DNA of 64,000 nt from the NCBI GenBank assembly GCA_934047225.1, contig OW203991.1, positions 8,556,001 to 8,620,000 on the forward strand, written 5' to 3'. Every line of letters begins with the position of its first letter. Position 1 is the stretch's first letter. Origin of the DNA: Ypsolopha sequella. Lineage: Eukaryota > Arthropoda > Insecta > Lepidoptera > Ypsolophidae. This document shows, in pieces, positions 10,398 to 23,484 of the stretch. Under the pieces are notes generated by a model that was given only the letters and a program-made list of their open reading frames with translations, was not told the DNA's origin and made no database searches. The translations under genes were made by a program, and so were the position numbers.

Positions 10398-13300
10398 TGT
10401 AACATTCCACATGGTATGCTGTCATTGGGTATCACTAAAATGGACAATTATTATGTACTTATTCATAATAAACATACAGATGATGTATGAACCTTAATAC
10501 TTAGAAGTTTCGGTAAAGTGGCAACATTCCAAACTGAGACGGAACCAACCACAGGTCGAAGGGTCCACCAAAACTCATGTGCTTAGATGAATAATCAACT
10601 TAAAGTAAAGGAAATATTGAATGATTGAACCATTAAGGGTTTCACCTTCTCTTGTAACTCTAAACATCATTGTGACAAAATGTTCATGCTGCTCATTATT
10701 TCATTAAGATCTTAAAAAGCATAGTATTGTTGTGTAGCAGACAATATGGCGGCTGGAATTCGAATGTTCTTGAAAGATTCAAAAATTATCAGAACTACAC
10801 GTGGCGTATTCAAACCGCGGTGGAGAAATCGGATTTGTAGGCGCGAAAACAAATTGTAACTAAAATTGAACCTTGGGTTAAGGGGGAAAGAGGCTAAAAT
10901 ATATTCAGCAATTGATGATAGAAGAACTGGTTAAAACAAGTTTGTTGTAGGAAGGCAGTGAGATGGTTAGTGTGACGTAATATCGTACGATTTGGAGCGG
11001 CGACGGCTAGCCAATAGAAAGACATCTAGAAAGGTTGCGTGGGCGTCGAACAGGAGTAGGAGAGAAGGTTTTATAAGGATTGCGCGCGCTTTTGCAGGAG
11101 GATTAGCAGATTCTTCTTGGGCAATGCAGACGTATTTGTCAAAGGTATTTTTTTTAAAGCGGCAGGCACTCGTTTAGCCTAAATGTTTAATTTTCGGTTT
11201 TGATGTACAAAATTTAGAGTCACGGGCGCATAATCAATAGTTTATTAGATATTCAAAGTGGGCTTGTCTAATGATTTCCTAAGAATTCTGGGCTACCTTA
11301 TGTAGGTATTGCCGGATGTTTTGGTCGCGAAGGCTTGAAACTGATGATCGCTTCGGCGTGAGGTTTGGCTGGCCAGGGGAATTCGTGAGGCAAGTTTCTT
11401 TTTGAATCGCGTTTTGTTGATAAAGTATTAAAGTCGTACCGTAGCCTTCAGTAAATTAAATATATAGGATCCGTAGCTAGTTTGGGGTTGCTGGGGTGGG
11501 TAGCATGGGTGTTTCTCGAGCTGGTATGGCGAGGAATTACCTTGAAATTGTATAGGACAAATAATGTAGGGTATCGCCGGGAGTGTTTTTCCGATTTCAG
11601 TGATTCCCTCTCTCGGGCGAGGTCCGCTAGATGCGCCATAATTGTACCTGTTGAGACCGGCTTGTACACGAGAGAAAATCTATCCTCCTGCATTGCACTT
11701 GGCAGGGTACCTTATTTTCCTTCCAATCCGCTTGTGGTTGTAGGTTCTTTGGCCACAAGTATCCTTGTTATCTATATATGTACATATTGCACCCATATAG
11801 GGATAGGCTAGGGAGTAATAGGTTTTTAGGCACATTTAGAGGACTAACTCACCTCGCTTCATCAAATATTAGCTAGGATAGGCCAGAACTCATTGCACCC
11901 CGAGTCTGTTGACATACGCAATTAAATGTAAATGTGAGGAATTTCCTCTAGTTTTGAAATATTCACACACCCAACAGCTTAGGGATATTTGTTTTAGGAC
12001 ATGATAGGCAGGTAAAATCATAGGTAGGTAATCTATTATTGATATTTTTCAGTTCAAGGTTATACTTACTATTAAGTAAGTATTATCATGCTTCGATGTA
12101 GGGTGGTAATTTATTTACGGGTTAGAAAAGAACGCGGGAAAGCGCGAGAAGTTGAGTGGGTAGGACAGAACTCCAGAAGGTTCCAATATTGTTGCTTGTA
12201 AAATTTTGTGTTTGATATGAAGGTAGGAAAATGTTTGAGCAGTCAGGTTACTAGAATTATTGAAAATTCTAGATTATTATTTAGGTTTGTGGCCGAGAGA
12301 ATCTGGTAATGTTCAGAAACAATCTCTTGACTATAGGTTTGTGAAGTGAAGTTTTATTTTTTTATCAAACGAAGTTTGACCTTTATGTAGGATAAGTGAT
12401 GTGTTTGAAGTGAGTGCTTTTGTTGTGAAAATCTGAGCAAAATCTTATATGAGTTCGCAAATAGAATGAATAATTTGGAAGTAATATTCTCTCAATAAAA
12501 ATCAGAGATATTTCCATGTAATATTACTAAGAAAGTGTTTCAAATTCTGTAATAATTGTTTGATCAATTTTGCAGTAACCTTTCATAAAAATGGTTTATT
12601 TTGGTAAAGTCTTGCATCCAGTGAAATTATCTAGTATTGAATTTGCAACTAGAAAGAATAGTTTCGGGTCCATAGTTACTCATTTATCAATTAGGGCAGA
12701 CTTCAAGTTCATATTTTAATCCATTTAGAGCGGTTTCCATGATAAAGTGTTCAATGAGAAAAATCACATGATCAGCCTTAAATAAAGTTGGTGATTTTGA
12801 TATCGAAATTGTGAATTTCATAGATTCAGATAAAGCATTTTATTTTAAAATAAATAAAGCTTCAGTACATATGTACATAGCTTAGTTTAAATAATTTTGG
12901 AATCATAAATTTCCCTATAAATAGGAAATATTTCAATTATATAAATAGTTTAGAAAAAGGTTTGGTTTTTGCGAGTTTGCAGCTTTTTGGAGAAGGAATG
13001 TTTTCGATTTATAAATTATTTTACCTGAAAATAAAGGTATGTTAGTAAAAATGAATTTATATTCGCCAGGAGACTAGAATATAGCTCCTCTGTAGTCAAG
13101 CAAAGCAGTACTACTATAGTCAACCTTATACTGAAATGGTTAAGGCGTCTATACTTCGTCAGGTGTGTGTAGATTCATTTATTTGTTCGTCATATAGTAA
13201 AATCATAGACGGCCGAGAGATAGCTTTAATAACGTTGAAAATTATTCCGAATCCAGGAAGTATGTAGAACGTATAGCTTTATTGCTGAAGTTTGTTTCTA

Positions 13301-15492
13301 AAAATAAAGGACATCTTCAAGCTTTTATAAATTTTAAGACAAGTAGAAAAAGTCTTGGTTCAACAGAAATAGTCCAGAATTTGGTCTAGTTGAGTACCTA
13401 CTTAGCCCATACTATGGATCTGGGTCAGATAAATAGCGAGAAGCTACCTTTTTGGTAAAAAATGCCATACAAAATTATAAAACTTACCTACTTCTTTTTT
13501 GCACAAGTGAACAAATACAAAGTTCATGTTGCTATTTTAGTCAATATAATATCCGGCACAGACATAGCCTTAAATATTATTGTAGATCCAAAATCATGGA
13601 AACCATTTTTATATCTGAGTTTATTTGAGAGATTGTTAGAAAATGGATAAAATTCTAATGTAGATATTGGTACTTATCTGACTTGTCTTAAATATAACAA
13701 AGACGATTGTATTACAGAAGTTTTTACAATTTTAACTAGATAGAAGTTCTCTATTGAATAGTAAACAGAATGACTGTACGCTGAATATGAAAGTCTAAGT
13801 TTTACTTGATAGTTTTGTCATATTGACCTAGCAACTTGAGTACTACAAGCAATATCTAAGAAATTAATTTTATCTGAAACAGCTAGTCACTACTTGAGTA
13901 GATTTGTTAAGAGGCTGAATCATTGAATAGGACATGGTGCAACACGAGTGATTTCTATGTTTAGGGACGCTCTGGATTTCTTGTTGGTTCTTTACCAGAG
14001 TTGTGTAGTCAGGGAACCAACATAGGCGCGTAAATTTAAAAATAAATAAATAAATCTTAAATTTAGAATTCAAAAAAAAAAGTATACACTAAAAAAAGTC
14101 AAGGGGGTATTCCACATCCAAGGGAAGGTACTTCTGAGAAGTTGCTGATATGGCTTACTTTGAATCTCTATTTTATGAAAAGATAATCACAGATGTAAGA
14201 ATTTTACTTACTGTCCTATGGCTTACTTGAAGATTGCCGACTAAATAAGTTATTTTTCGTATAGAAATATCTAACGAATAATAGGTTTTACGACATTCAT
14301 AAAGGTCAGCTGTTAAAATATTATTCAGCTTTGATCATCAATAAATTATTAAATTTCAAACTCAGAAATACCTCATCTCATCCATCCCCAATTATTGGTA
14401 GTGGTTATTAAAAAAAAATATATATATATTTTGTTCTTAACGTGGTCAAACAGAGTATTTACAGAACTTGGTGTGAAGTATCGTTTCAAGTAGCGGGTTA
14501 GTTTAACGTAGTAAATTCACGGTTGTATAGCCTCTTAAGAATCTGACTGGCGCAGAATTGCCACAGAGATTTGATTCACCTTTTATTATTTGTAATATTG
14601 ATGAATTTCAATTTCTATCTAAACCTACGAATTTGGTTTTAATTATTTTATGTCCAATTTACTTAGCACGTGAAAGATTTAGGTTATTATTTAAGGCGCG
14701 ACGTAAGGTTCTAATCCGACGATCACACTTTGGCCATATATCCGTTGAAATCATTTCTATTGAGCACCAAGCGTTAAGCTATGTAGGTTGTAAGTGGGTT
14801 GTTTTTGGCAGGATTCGACGGAGTTCAGTTTGAGTAATGGCGTAGTGGTTGTTTTGGTTAAGTTGATAGATTTTAGTACAGACGGAACTCTATGTTCTTT
14901 TCATTCAATTACCGCCTTTGAAAATTTTAGTCGGAATAGACCTCTTCACAGTTTGAAACATATTCCTTTTCTGAGTATTTAGTTAAATCGTTCATGGTAA
15001 TATTATAAGGTTGAGAGATCTAACAATTAACATTTTTAGTTTGCTATTTACTTAAAAGTTTCTTTTGATTTTTGGTTTCAACATATATTTTAACGTAGAC
15101 TTGGTCCATCGCTATTCATGCTAAAAGAACCAGGATTACTACACACAACGTAACTCACGGGTCCTAACCGAAGACTAGACGATCACATCATGGCCTACAC
15201 TAACTTAGAACTCTTCATATCAATTTATATATTTTATTTATCTGGTTTTGTTTTCGAATATAGTAGTTTGGGGGAGTTAGGCAGGCTCAGGCAGATTTAT
15301 TTAGGGTTAAGTTAATTTTAGTTAGGTAGGGATATGTTAGTAATACTAGTAGTAATAGTTAATGGATAGTAGATAGGTAGGTAGTGAGAGAGTAGGGTAT
15401 ATAGGGTAATATATATATAGGGTGTATATAGGGTTTATTATATAGAGTATAGTATATCTATTTATTTATGTATGTATGTCGAGAGTGTTTCA
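10398..15492 (+). repeat. Segment A of the unit, first (left-terminal) copy
   Basis: This 5,095-bp segment both opens and closes the array; further copies are 24790-29887, 39185-44279 and 53577-58671. It begins TG and ends CA with a short imperfect inverted repeat. The first 1.5 kb is relatively CpG-rich (for example around 10990-11110 and 11580-11640). The end of the segment, from about 15240, is strikingly poor in C on the + strand. Open frames of 61-109 codons at 10992-11177, 11482-11811, 14558-14833 and 14794-14982 show no domain I recognise, and several begin at TTG rather than ATG. Confidence 0.85.
12983..13260 (+). repeat. Old duplicated block inside the unit, member in segment A
   Basis: Shares word order with 23485-23760 in segment B: TTTTTGGAGAAGGAAT, an AGCAAAGCAGTACTA / AGCAATGCCGTGCTA block, CGTCAGG, a TTCATTTATTTG-type tract, and ATTATTCCGAATCC / ATTATTCCGCATCC. 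The two members have similar length (about 277 bp) but are well diverged, so this duplication long predates the tandem array. Equivalent positions in the other copies are 14,395, 28,787 and 43,179 bp downstream. Confidence 0.6.
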
Positions 15493-16010
15493 ACTGATTT
15501 AGCCGTGACCAGGACATTAGCTTGAATATATGTAGTAATATCATGCAGTAAAATTAGATAAGCTATTTAAAATTTTTAGTTCAGAATTATTGATATGAAC
15601 GGTGTTCTGAGTTAGTCAACTGGTATCGTGAAGACGGAAGCATAATAGCGTTTAACATAAATTTCATTGATCAAAGTAGACGATTAGTCATCCATCTCTT
15701 TTTTTTTATGGAAGAGTAAAGCGTGCTTTCTCAGATCTCATTTTATTATTTCAATATCCATTTTTGAATACGACAATTTTCATAGTTTTTTGGTTTGTTA
15801 GTAGAACACGAGTAAAGAATTTTCATGTAGGTAGTATCAAAAAAATAAACAGGAAAAAATTTCAGACGGTTATCTTACAAAATTGTAAAGAATAAGTATT
15901 AATATCGCCATGATATAGGTTTAGGCTTGACTTGACTTCATTATTTTGGAAACAAAGGTGTTTTTTTCCATGACGTAGGACAAATAAGTTAGGAAAGCAA
16001 TTGGAAAATA

Positions 16011-16500
16011 AGTATGGTTGATGTCAGGTTAAAAAACAAAAGAGGTGTGTTAGGGTCGTGGTGGATGGAAGTTTGTGGTCCCTGTTTATCTTTTCATAGG
16101 CACAAGCTAGGTTAGACTAGGTTAAATTGAAAGATGTTGAAGAAATGAAAGGAGTGTGTCGGGGTCGTAGCAGGTAAAAGTTGTGTTCTCTGCCTACCAC
16201 TCTAAGGCTTTATGTTTATGAATTAATTGGATTAAGGAATCTGAAGGTGACAATAGGTATGTTTGATGTCAGGTCAAAGATAAAAGAGGTGTGTTAGGGT
16301 CGTGGTGGATGGAAGTTTGTGGCCCCTGTTTATCTTTTCATAGGCACAAGCTAGGTTAGACTAGGTTAAATTGAAATTTGTTGAAGAAACGAAAGGAGTG
16401 TGTCGGGGTCGTGGCAGGTAAAAGTTGTGTTCTCTGCCTGGGGTAGGCATATTTTCTTATCTAAGGTTATATTTATGACTAAATTAGATTGAGGGATTTG
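16011..16500 (+). repeat. Internal 245-bp direct repeat, two copies (array copy 1)
   Basis: 16011-16255 and 16256-16500 share long exact stretches, such as AGGTGTGTTAGGGTCGTGGT and TTTTCATAGGCACAAGCTAG. Within each 245-bp copy, GTGTGTTAGGGTCGTGG and GTGTGTCGGGGTCGT are themselves half-repeats about 110-120 bp apart, so this is a two-level repeat. Words are GT-rich on the + strand. The same structure is at 30406-30895 and 44798-45287. Confidence 0.8.
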
Positions 16501-16848
16501 AAGGGGACAATTGAGGTTTGAGATGAATAGTAGTGAGCGGTTTTTCTTTATATATTATGTAGGCTTACTTTGGTAGAAAAATGGTTAGTAGACTAAGATG
16601 AGGCAATAAGGTTCAGCGATTCGTATTTTCTCGGCAATTTCCGGCTCCATGTGATGTATGAATCTAACCTAAAAATGTCATACAATTTGGCGGTTCACTT
16701 TGTGATTCATAAAACTGTATGCGTTTTGCTGAGGGCATAGGGGTCGTTTTTGTTCAAGCAAAAATAAGATGCCATTCTTTTGCAGTAGAAATCAAAACAG
16801 GTCAGCTTAATACTGAATAGGGGGCGTGCCAATTTTCAAAACAAATCA

Positions 16849-17256
16849 TAGAAATCTTGACACCGCAATGTAGGTTTATAATTATTTAGATACTAGCTCC
16901 ACCTATCGTTGGAATGCAATACCAACTTAACTAGTTTGACACTTAACTGTCCACACGCATACGGAACCTAATGCAATTGAATAGTGATGCGTTATTGTTA
17001 GTATAGATGGAGCCACTTTACTAGGACATTTATATAATCATACTGTGATTCAAAGAAATCTTGACACCGCGATGTAGGTTTACAATTATTTAGATACTAG
17101 CTCCACCTATCGTTGGGATGCAACATCAACTTAACTAGTTTGACACTTGACTGCACACACGCATACGAAAGCCTAGTACAATTAAGTAGTAATGCGTTTT
17201 TGTTAGTATAGATGGAACCAGGACACTAGGTTATTTATACAAACAAACTGTGACTC
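16849..17256 (+). repeat. Internal 204-bp direct repeat, two copies (array copy 1)
   Basis: Both copies contain GAAATCTTGACACCGC, TTTAGATACTAGCTCCACCT, ATCGTTGG and ACACGCATACG, with scattered substitutions between them. Within each copy GCTCCACCTATC near the start is mirrored by GTATAGATGGAGCC / GTATAGATGGAACC near the end, so each can fold into a stem. The same structure is at 31244-31651 and 45636-46043. Confidence 0.8.
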
Positions 17257-18339
17257 AATAACTTAAATATTATAATAGATTATATACGCTAATATTATAT
17301 ATATTCAGAAGAACTGAGGTACTAACTTCGGATTTGAATGAATACATACTTTGGTAATTCTAAAGTTTTACGCAAACTAAATTATCTAATTATCTTTGTA
17401 AAATAGACTAGGATAGGGTATAGCTACGTAGAGGCGAGCCAATATAAAATAGTCTAATAAGGACACTTATAGTTTTAGGATATTTTACATATCTATAGAA
17501 TAAGAGAATTACCATATATACCTAGATAGAAAAGTTTTCCATTGATGATATCAGATTGTTATGTATGAATTAGATGAACAGAAGTCATTTCTTTAATACA
17601 AGTATACCCTTCTATGGTGGTCAGTAGAGTGAAGTATGAAAAATGAAATTATAGGTTGTTATTAGGATGAATGATATGAATTGGATTTATTATATTGGGT
17701 CTTAGATATTTATATTGACTGCTTGGAAGGTTTAATGGGAATTCAGAGTAGTTTGGATGCTGTTAGATATAAGAGGGTTGGTGAGTGGTTGAAATGTTAA
17801 CTGAAACATAGGGCGTTTGTAAATTATATTTATATTATTTTTGTGTGAAAATGGGGCGAAAATTTACATAGTGAAGTAGTGGGTTTACAATAGAATAAAA
17901 GATATTGTACTCATTTTGGTTTTTGGTCAAGACTATTATGTAATAGTATGGAAAGTTTTTTTGTGTATGTGGCCAGTGGACGTAAGAATAATTGACGATA
18001 AGTCAATTTTATTGTTAATTTTCTCATTGCCAACAGTATTCTGACCATTCATAAGATAGAGTGAATACATGCGACCAGGTTATGGATGTATTGTGTGTGT
18101 ATGTGAAGGAAAGCACTAGTTAGTATGCATTTAACTGTCAAAAGCTTAAAGTCTGCTTGTTGTCGTATTTATTCCGGTTTGGTTGCATATTCTGACAGTG
18201 TTCAGTATAAAAAGGTAGTTAATCTAAAACAAAGGTTAAAGTCGTAAAGAATTTAATGCATTTTATATTGAATTATATCATAGTACCTTGTAAGGTATAA
18301 GTAAAATACTTTAAAATTATTTGATTACGAACTTTGAGG

Positions 18340-18380
18340 CAGAGATGGTCAAACTTTAGTCTGTGGGCCATTTCCAGTCC
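18340..18380 (+). repeat. Possible remnant of a hAT-type transposon end
   Basis: CAGAGATGGTCAAACTTTAG followed by TCTGTGGGCCA resembles the CAGGGGTGGCCAAACTTT...GGGCC ends of many hAT-family elements. No matching inverted end was found nearby, so if real it is a truncated fossil. Repeated at 32735-32775 and 47127-47167. Confidence 0.25.
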
Positions 18381-21300
18381 AGAAGTAAATAATAAGTAAA
18401 TAGTAAATAACCGTAACTAAGTTATCATTTAATTTTGCAGATAAAGAGACCCTTTAGTGTTTTTATTTCTAGTAGAAATATTTTTATTTCAATAAAGAAT
18501 TATATTATATTTGGCTAATTTGGTTACTGGTTGTAAACATTGACCCACTTGAGAAGGGGTTGGTGCTCATTTCTTGTCTAAAGTAGATGTAGATAGTAAT
18601 CACACTTAGAATTATTTATGCGAGCTTATTTATTTGATAATCAATTGTAAAGGATTGGTGTATTTTCATACAATCAAATTTATGGGGGCGTAAATAATAT
18701 GTACCTATCTAGTGTATAATTTTGCCAAAATGGACCAGGTTGTCAAGATGTAGGGATGAATAAAGAAATAAACAGTAATGTGTGTGTAAGGCTGGCTATA
18801 TGACAGGCTTACATTGAATGAATGTGTTGTGATCTTGTGATGGTATAAATTGTTTACGGTTAGCGAATGTAGGTAATACTTTATATTCTCTACTGTAGGT
18901 CAGTATATAACACTATACAATGACAGACACATGCATCATAATATCATAGCTATAGAAAGTTAGAATAGTGGCCGGTTGTACATAAAGATTTTATAGGGTG
19001 GTCAACATTATTATGAATACATACATGTACTAATCATATAGATACAGTATTGTATTGACATGAAAAGAATATTATTATATGATGAAAGTATGAGCTAATT
19101 ATTTTTATTGTCTTTTGAAATACTCAAGCAATGAAAGTAAAATCTTTGCATTAAATTTTGTTTAGGGTTGGGATACACAAGTTAACTAACTAAATTTAAA
19201 AAAAGACTTGTAGTGCAGGATTGACTGTGTAAAATACTAGTAATGTATTTATATATATAAATATATAAATATCATATACTATTGCTTAGTATTCAGTACT
19301 TAATATTTATTACCTTTATGCTGTTACATAGATAGTATGTACATTATAAATTATGGTTTCAAACATGAACCCATATCTATGTGTTGGCAGTACAATGAGA
19401 GCAGGCCACTATTTTTGTTCTTGGTGTATATTGACTTCGATAATTAGGAAATGTTAGGTAGAAGGATGTTGTATTAGAAATAGGTTATCAATTATACATT
19501 TTACAAGAAAGAAGGCCTAATATTAGATTAGTTTCAATGACTTTCAGTAACATGTTTGGTAGGAAGTTTAGTTCAATGAAATAAAACTTTACTCAGTACT
19601 TGGTTAGGTGTATTCTTGGCTTGATGATAATAGACTTGAAGACAATTTATTGTACAGGGTTTGAGAAGCAGTTTTAGACTAAGATACGAATGAGAGTCAC
19701 TTTGTAATGAGATAAGATTCTTATAATGAATTATTATGGTTTAAAAAAAAAATAGATGACTTACCGGAAGAATTTCAATGTGTATAATTGAAGGACTGTA
19801 GGCAAGTTTAGTCTTTATAGTTTGTGTTGATTTATCTTCATACCTTACGAGTACATATAGTCTACAGTTATAAAGTAAAATCTCACACAGACATAGAAGG
19901 TAGGTACCACCAGATAGGTAGGTATATAATAATTCTGACGGACATAAATGAGATTTATCTGCTTGACTTGAACGACAGGCGACGTTTATGTGTTTTGCTG
20001 CGTCAAAGTTCATACGCGTTTTCTTTTTGTGCACGCATTTTATGCTTTTCTTGTCGACATCGGTCGTTGCGCAGGCGTCGGTGGACGGTCAAATTGAAAG
20101 CACCTCGTTTGACACAGACAGGGAGTAGGGAAATAAAAACGCTACGCATTAGTCAAATCATTAAAGCGTATTTTAGGAAGATTGATTAGGTTAAAAGAAG
20201 AATGTGTATATTTTGAGCAATGTGCAAATACAATTTAGAGGCGGAGGCATATTCGTTTATTTTTATAGACTAGACTGAGAGTTGCGTGAGAGTTGTGACA
20301 TCCTGAACAGTACCTAGGGAAGTAGTGAGCTGGGGGCGAGTGTATGCTAAACAGGAAATAATTATTAACAGAATGATCGAGAGTATGGAGGTATAGAATG
20401 TTTCAAAGATAAGATCAATATGGGAATAAATAAATGGGTAAAAGTCATAAATATAAGAATATGGATCTTAAATAATTAAATAATTATATTCAAGAAAATT
20501 AAATTTTAATCTGTTATCTGACCGAGTTTTCGTATTGCCTTGAGAAAACCTGATTAAGGAAACTTTCGCTTATGAGGTGACAAACTAACATTAATTATGG
20601 GGATGGGGGGCGAGTGATAGATCAAACGAACACATAAAGTGAATATTGAAATGTTATCTATCGGAGTATTCGATACCCTAATGGAGGCTAGTTATGAAAC
20701 ATCACACGATAATAGTGACAGACCAACATTGATTAGGGAATTAAATTAGATGTGTTAGCCAAGGGACGGGTGATAGGTAGAGAAAATCAAAGAAAATATA
20801 ATTTTGACGGTTGATATGAAAGGGGTATAATGTGATTGTTTGTTTTGAATGTGAGTTACTGATACGTGTCAATTTCAAACTCAATGATGAAAATCGTAGA
20901 GCGAGTAAATGTTAATAGTATTATTATATCTATGATGTAAGTGGGATTTTGCATTCGGTGTCATAAAGTTAAGAAACACGAGATGGGAGCGTTCAGTTTG
21001 TTGCACTCGATAAGCAGCATTCGATTCTGATATGGCTCAATTTTTCCCGATCAACTGAGCTAAAAGAGTGAAGAAAATTTAAGTTATATAGGTAACGAAT
21101 AGGGTGATGACTTATTTATTTCATTTACTCACGGTCTCTTGTCTATGTATCATTTTCTTTGTTCCGCTAAGTGCATTGAAGCATATTGAAAAGCTAATAA
21201 AATAAGTCTCAGAGGGTGGTCATGATCAGTATAAAGTAATGTTGTTTAGACAACGATAGTTTGAGTTTCCGATAGTATCGATGGTTTACGAAAATGCCAA

Positions 21301-21354
21301 CGATATATAATATATAACGATATATACGATATATAAATATATACGATATATAAC
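21301..21354 (+). repeat. CGATATATA-type microsatellite in segment B
   Basis: Irregular tandem words CGATATATA, TATATAACGATATA and ACGATATATAA fill about 54 bp. Repeated at 35696-35749 and 50088-50141 with no change noticed between copies, consistent with very recent unit duplication since such tracts change length quickly. Confidence 0.75.
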
Positions 21355-22612
21355 GAAGTTAATCTATAGTTTTTTTTTATACTTATTTTAAATGAAACCT
21401 GGGTTTTCGTAGTTGAACTTTTTGTAATTACTAATAACTAAACAAGTAAATAAGTAATAGAACCACTATGCAAAGTCAAAGTACTTATTGTCAATGACTA
21501 AGTATGAAAATGCTTTAATGACTTATTTTGTGAGAAGAACTTTATTCTGGCACAAAGTATATAAATGTGACCACAGACTATTAAGTACTCGTTTCAAAAT
21601 CAATACTGAAGGATGTGCAGATTATCGATTGTTTTACTGGACAACAGATTGTGCAATAGTGAATATAATATCGATTAATCGATTAGGTAATTGTTGATGT
21701 TTATCCAATACTAGTAAAGAGCATTCAGTTGAATCAGTAATTTTAGCCTTTATGACATGTAAAGCTGACATCGATGGGGTGTTACAAGGAGAACAATCAT
21801 GAAAAATCACGTAGAAGGGTGTAAATTTTGCCAACTTTTGAGGAGAGCGATGTATGACCAATTTTGTTATTCACGTCATTTTACCAAAAATACTGTGAAG
21901 TCATTTTGATTACATCGATGAAATAGGTTGTTTCGCGCTAAATGTTTACAATTTCGTTCATTAATTTTGATTTTAAATAAACCGTGAGTTGTAAGCTTGT
22001 GGGTTATTCGATACAAGAGTGAAGGACAAATGAAATATACTAGGATTAGAATCCACTTCAATTTAGTTAATCGCGAGTTGTCAAATCTGAAATTTATTAA
22101 AAAGTACAAATACTATGTAATAAAACTGTGCGAAAGGGAACAATATTATGACAATTCCTGGAATTACGTGTATAGTAGTGGGTATCACTAGTTAGGATTT
22201 AAAGGTCAAAGAATATATAAGTTACTTGTCATGTCAAAGGTTTTGTTTACAAATACTTATTTAGTACTTGGGTATTGTATGTATGTATGTGCTTTGGATT
22301 TTAATACACAGTATACTTCCATTAGTTGGGTTTTCACGAATTTCATAGGAACAGAAATCAAAACCGAATCAAATCTGGGTTCATAGTAATAGGATACTTG
22401 GATGATCTTAATAGAGGGGTGAGTCTACTCTACTAAGAGGATTTACACCACATATTTTAGTTAAAATACGTTGAGGAAAACAAAAAGATAGTAAGGTCGG
22501 CCAACTATCTTCGTGTTACATTAACTTGATCAAGAGTTCACTTTCGATATAGAAATTTTAAATTCACCCAAACGCATGTAGCTCATAATTTTCTTTTCTT
22601 ATTATTTTAATT

Positions 22613-22960
22613 TCACTTCATCAATTATTTAAGAGCTTAGCTCTTGTCGGTGAGGTGTCCTCTGTTGTTCATTGTCTGGGGTAAACTCTTTTAATCATTG
22701 TCAACATGTAAATTGTGACATAGGCTAGAGTTGGTAATTGTGCTTGATTCGTAGAGTATCCCTTCTTTTTAATAAAAGTAATTTCTAAATGTAAAACAAA
22801 GATTTTGTCAATTAAATTCAAATATCAAGATAAATCTTTGTCATCTGTGTAGGTTCATATATTTTATAGTCAAACTCAGAAGATCATTCAATTTTATTTA
22901 AGAATTGTGCTCTTGTTGGTGGAGTCTTCGACTTATTTTGGGTATATAATTGAATATAAT
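22613..22960 (+). repeat. Diverged direct repeat in segment B
   Basis: ATTATTTAAGAGCTTAGCTC then TTGTCGGTGAGGTGTCC (from about 22624) resembles TTATTTAAGAATTGTGCTCT then TGTTGGTGGAGTC (from about 22897), about 273 bp apart. This is another sign of older internal duplications within the unit. The two members are well diverged and the boundaries are approximate. Confidence 0.4.
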
Positions 22961-23484
22961 ACTAGGATTTTAATTTATTTTATTTTGCATAATGAGAAAG
23001 GAATGGTTCTTATTATGGTTTTTATTACATTAGGCAATAGTAGCTATCTCAATAATGCTAGGTAACTTTGTCATAAAACAAGATCAAAGGTTTTTATCAA
23101 GGTTCCTCATACTGTGGAAGATATAAAGCCAATACTATGTCCTTGTATCAATGAATATATATATATTTTTAAAATCTACATATGATGGGAAATTTTTATT
23201 ATTGATGTAGTGATGGGGGGGTCATATAGTAGGTACATGAAGTACGTACAGATATTCCTTAAATTTTAGTAGTAATACCAATCATGGAGTTAGCTTGTCT
23301 GTTCTTATGTATACTGAAATAGGCGTAGTTGGTTTGTCGGTTGGACTGAAGGGATAATTCACTCAGTCTGAATAATATAGGTAGAATCACGGATGGGGGG
23401 TTACGGTATTAATTTGCATTTACAAAGTTAGACTAAAATAATGTGAATTTTTTTTTTATAATATAGTCCGGTTTTCATGTCTTA

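Noticed and set aside
11482..11811. 109-codon open frame in segment A, repeated four times
   Set aside because: Start is TTG, a minus-strand frame covers the same bases, and no known protein family is evident. It lies in a locally GC-richer patch where stops are rarer.
14558..14982. Two adjoining open frames (91 and 62 codons) that look slightly protein-like
   Set aside because: They are in different frames, the first begins at TTG, and no motif could be tied to a family. Possible decayed coding remnant but unsupported.
15300..15480. TTAGGG/TTAGG-like words suggesting telomeric repeat
   Set aside because: The words are irregular and embedded in general G-rich, C-poor sequence; there is no tandem TTAGG array.
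19824..20189. 121-codon open frame, repeated in all three B segments
   Set aside because: It begins at TTG, has no domain or motif I recognise and overlaps an opposite-strand frame of 97 codons. Its exact repetition reflects the tandem array, not selection.
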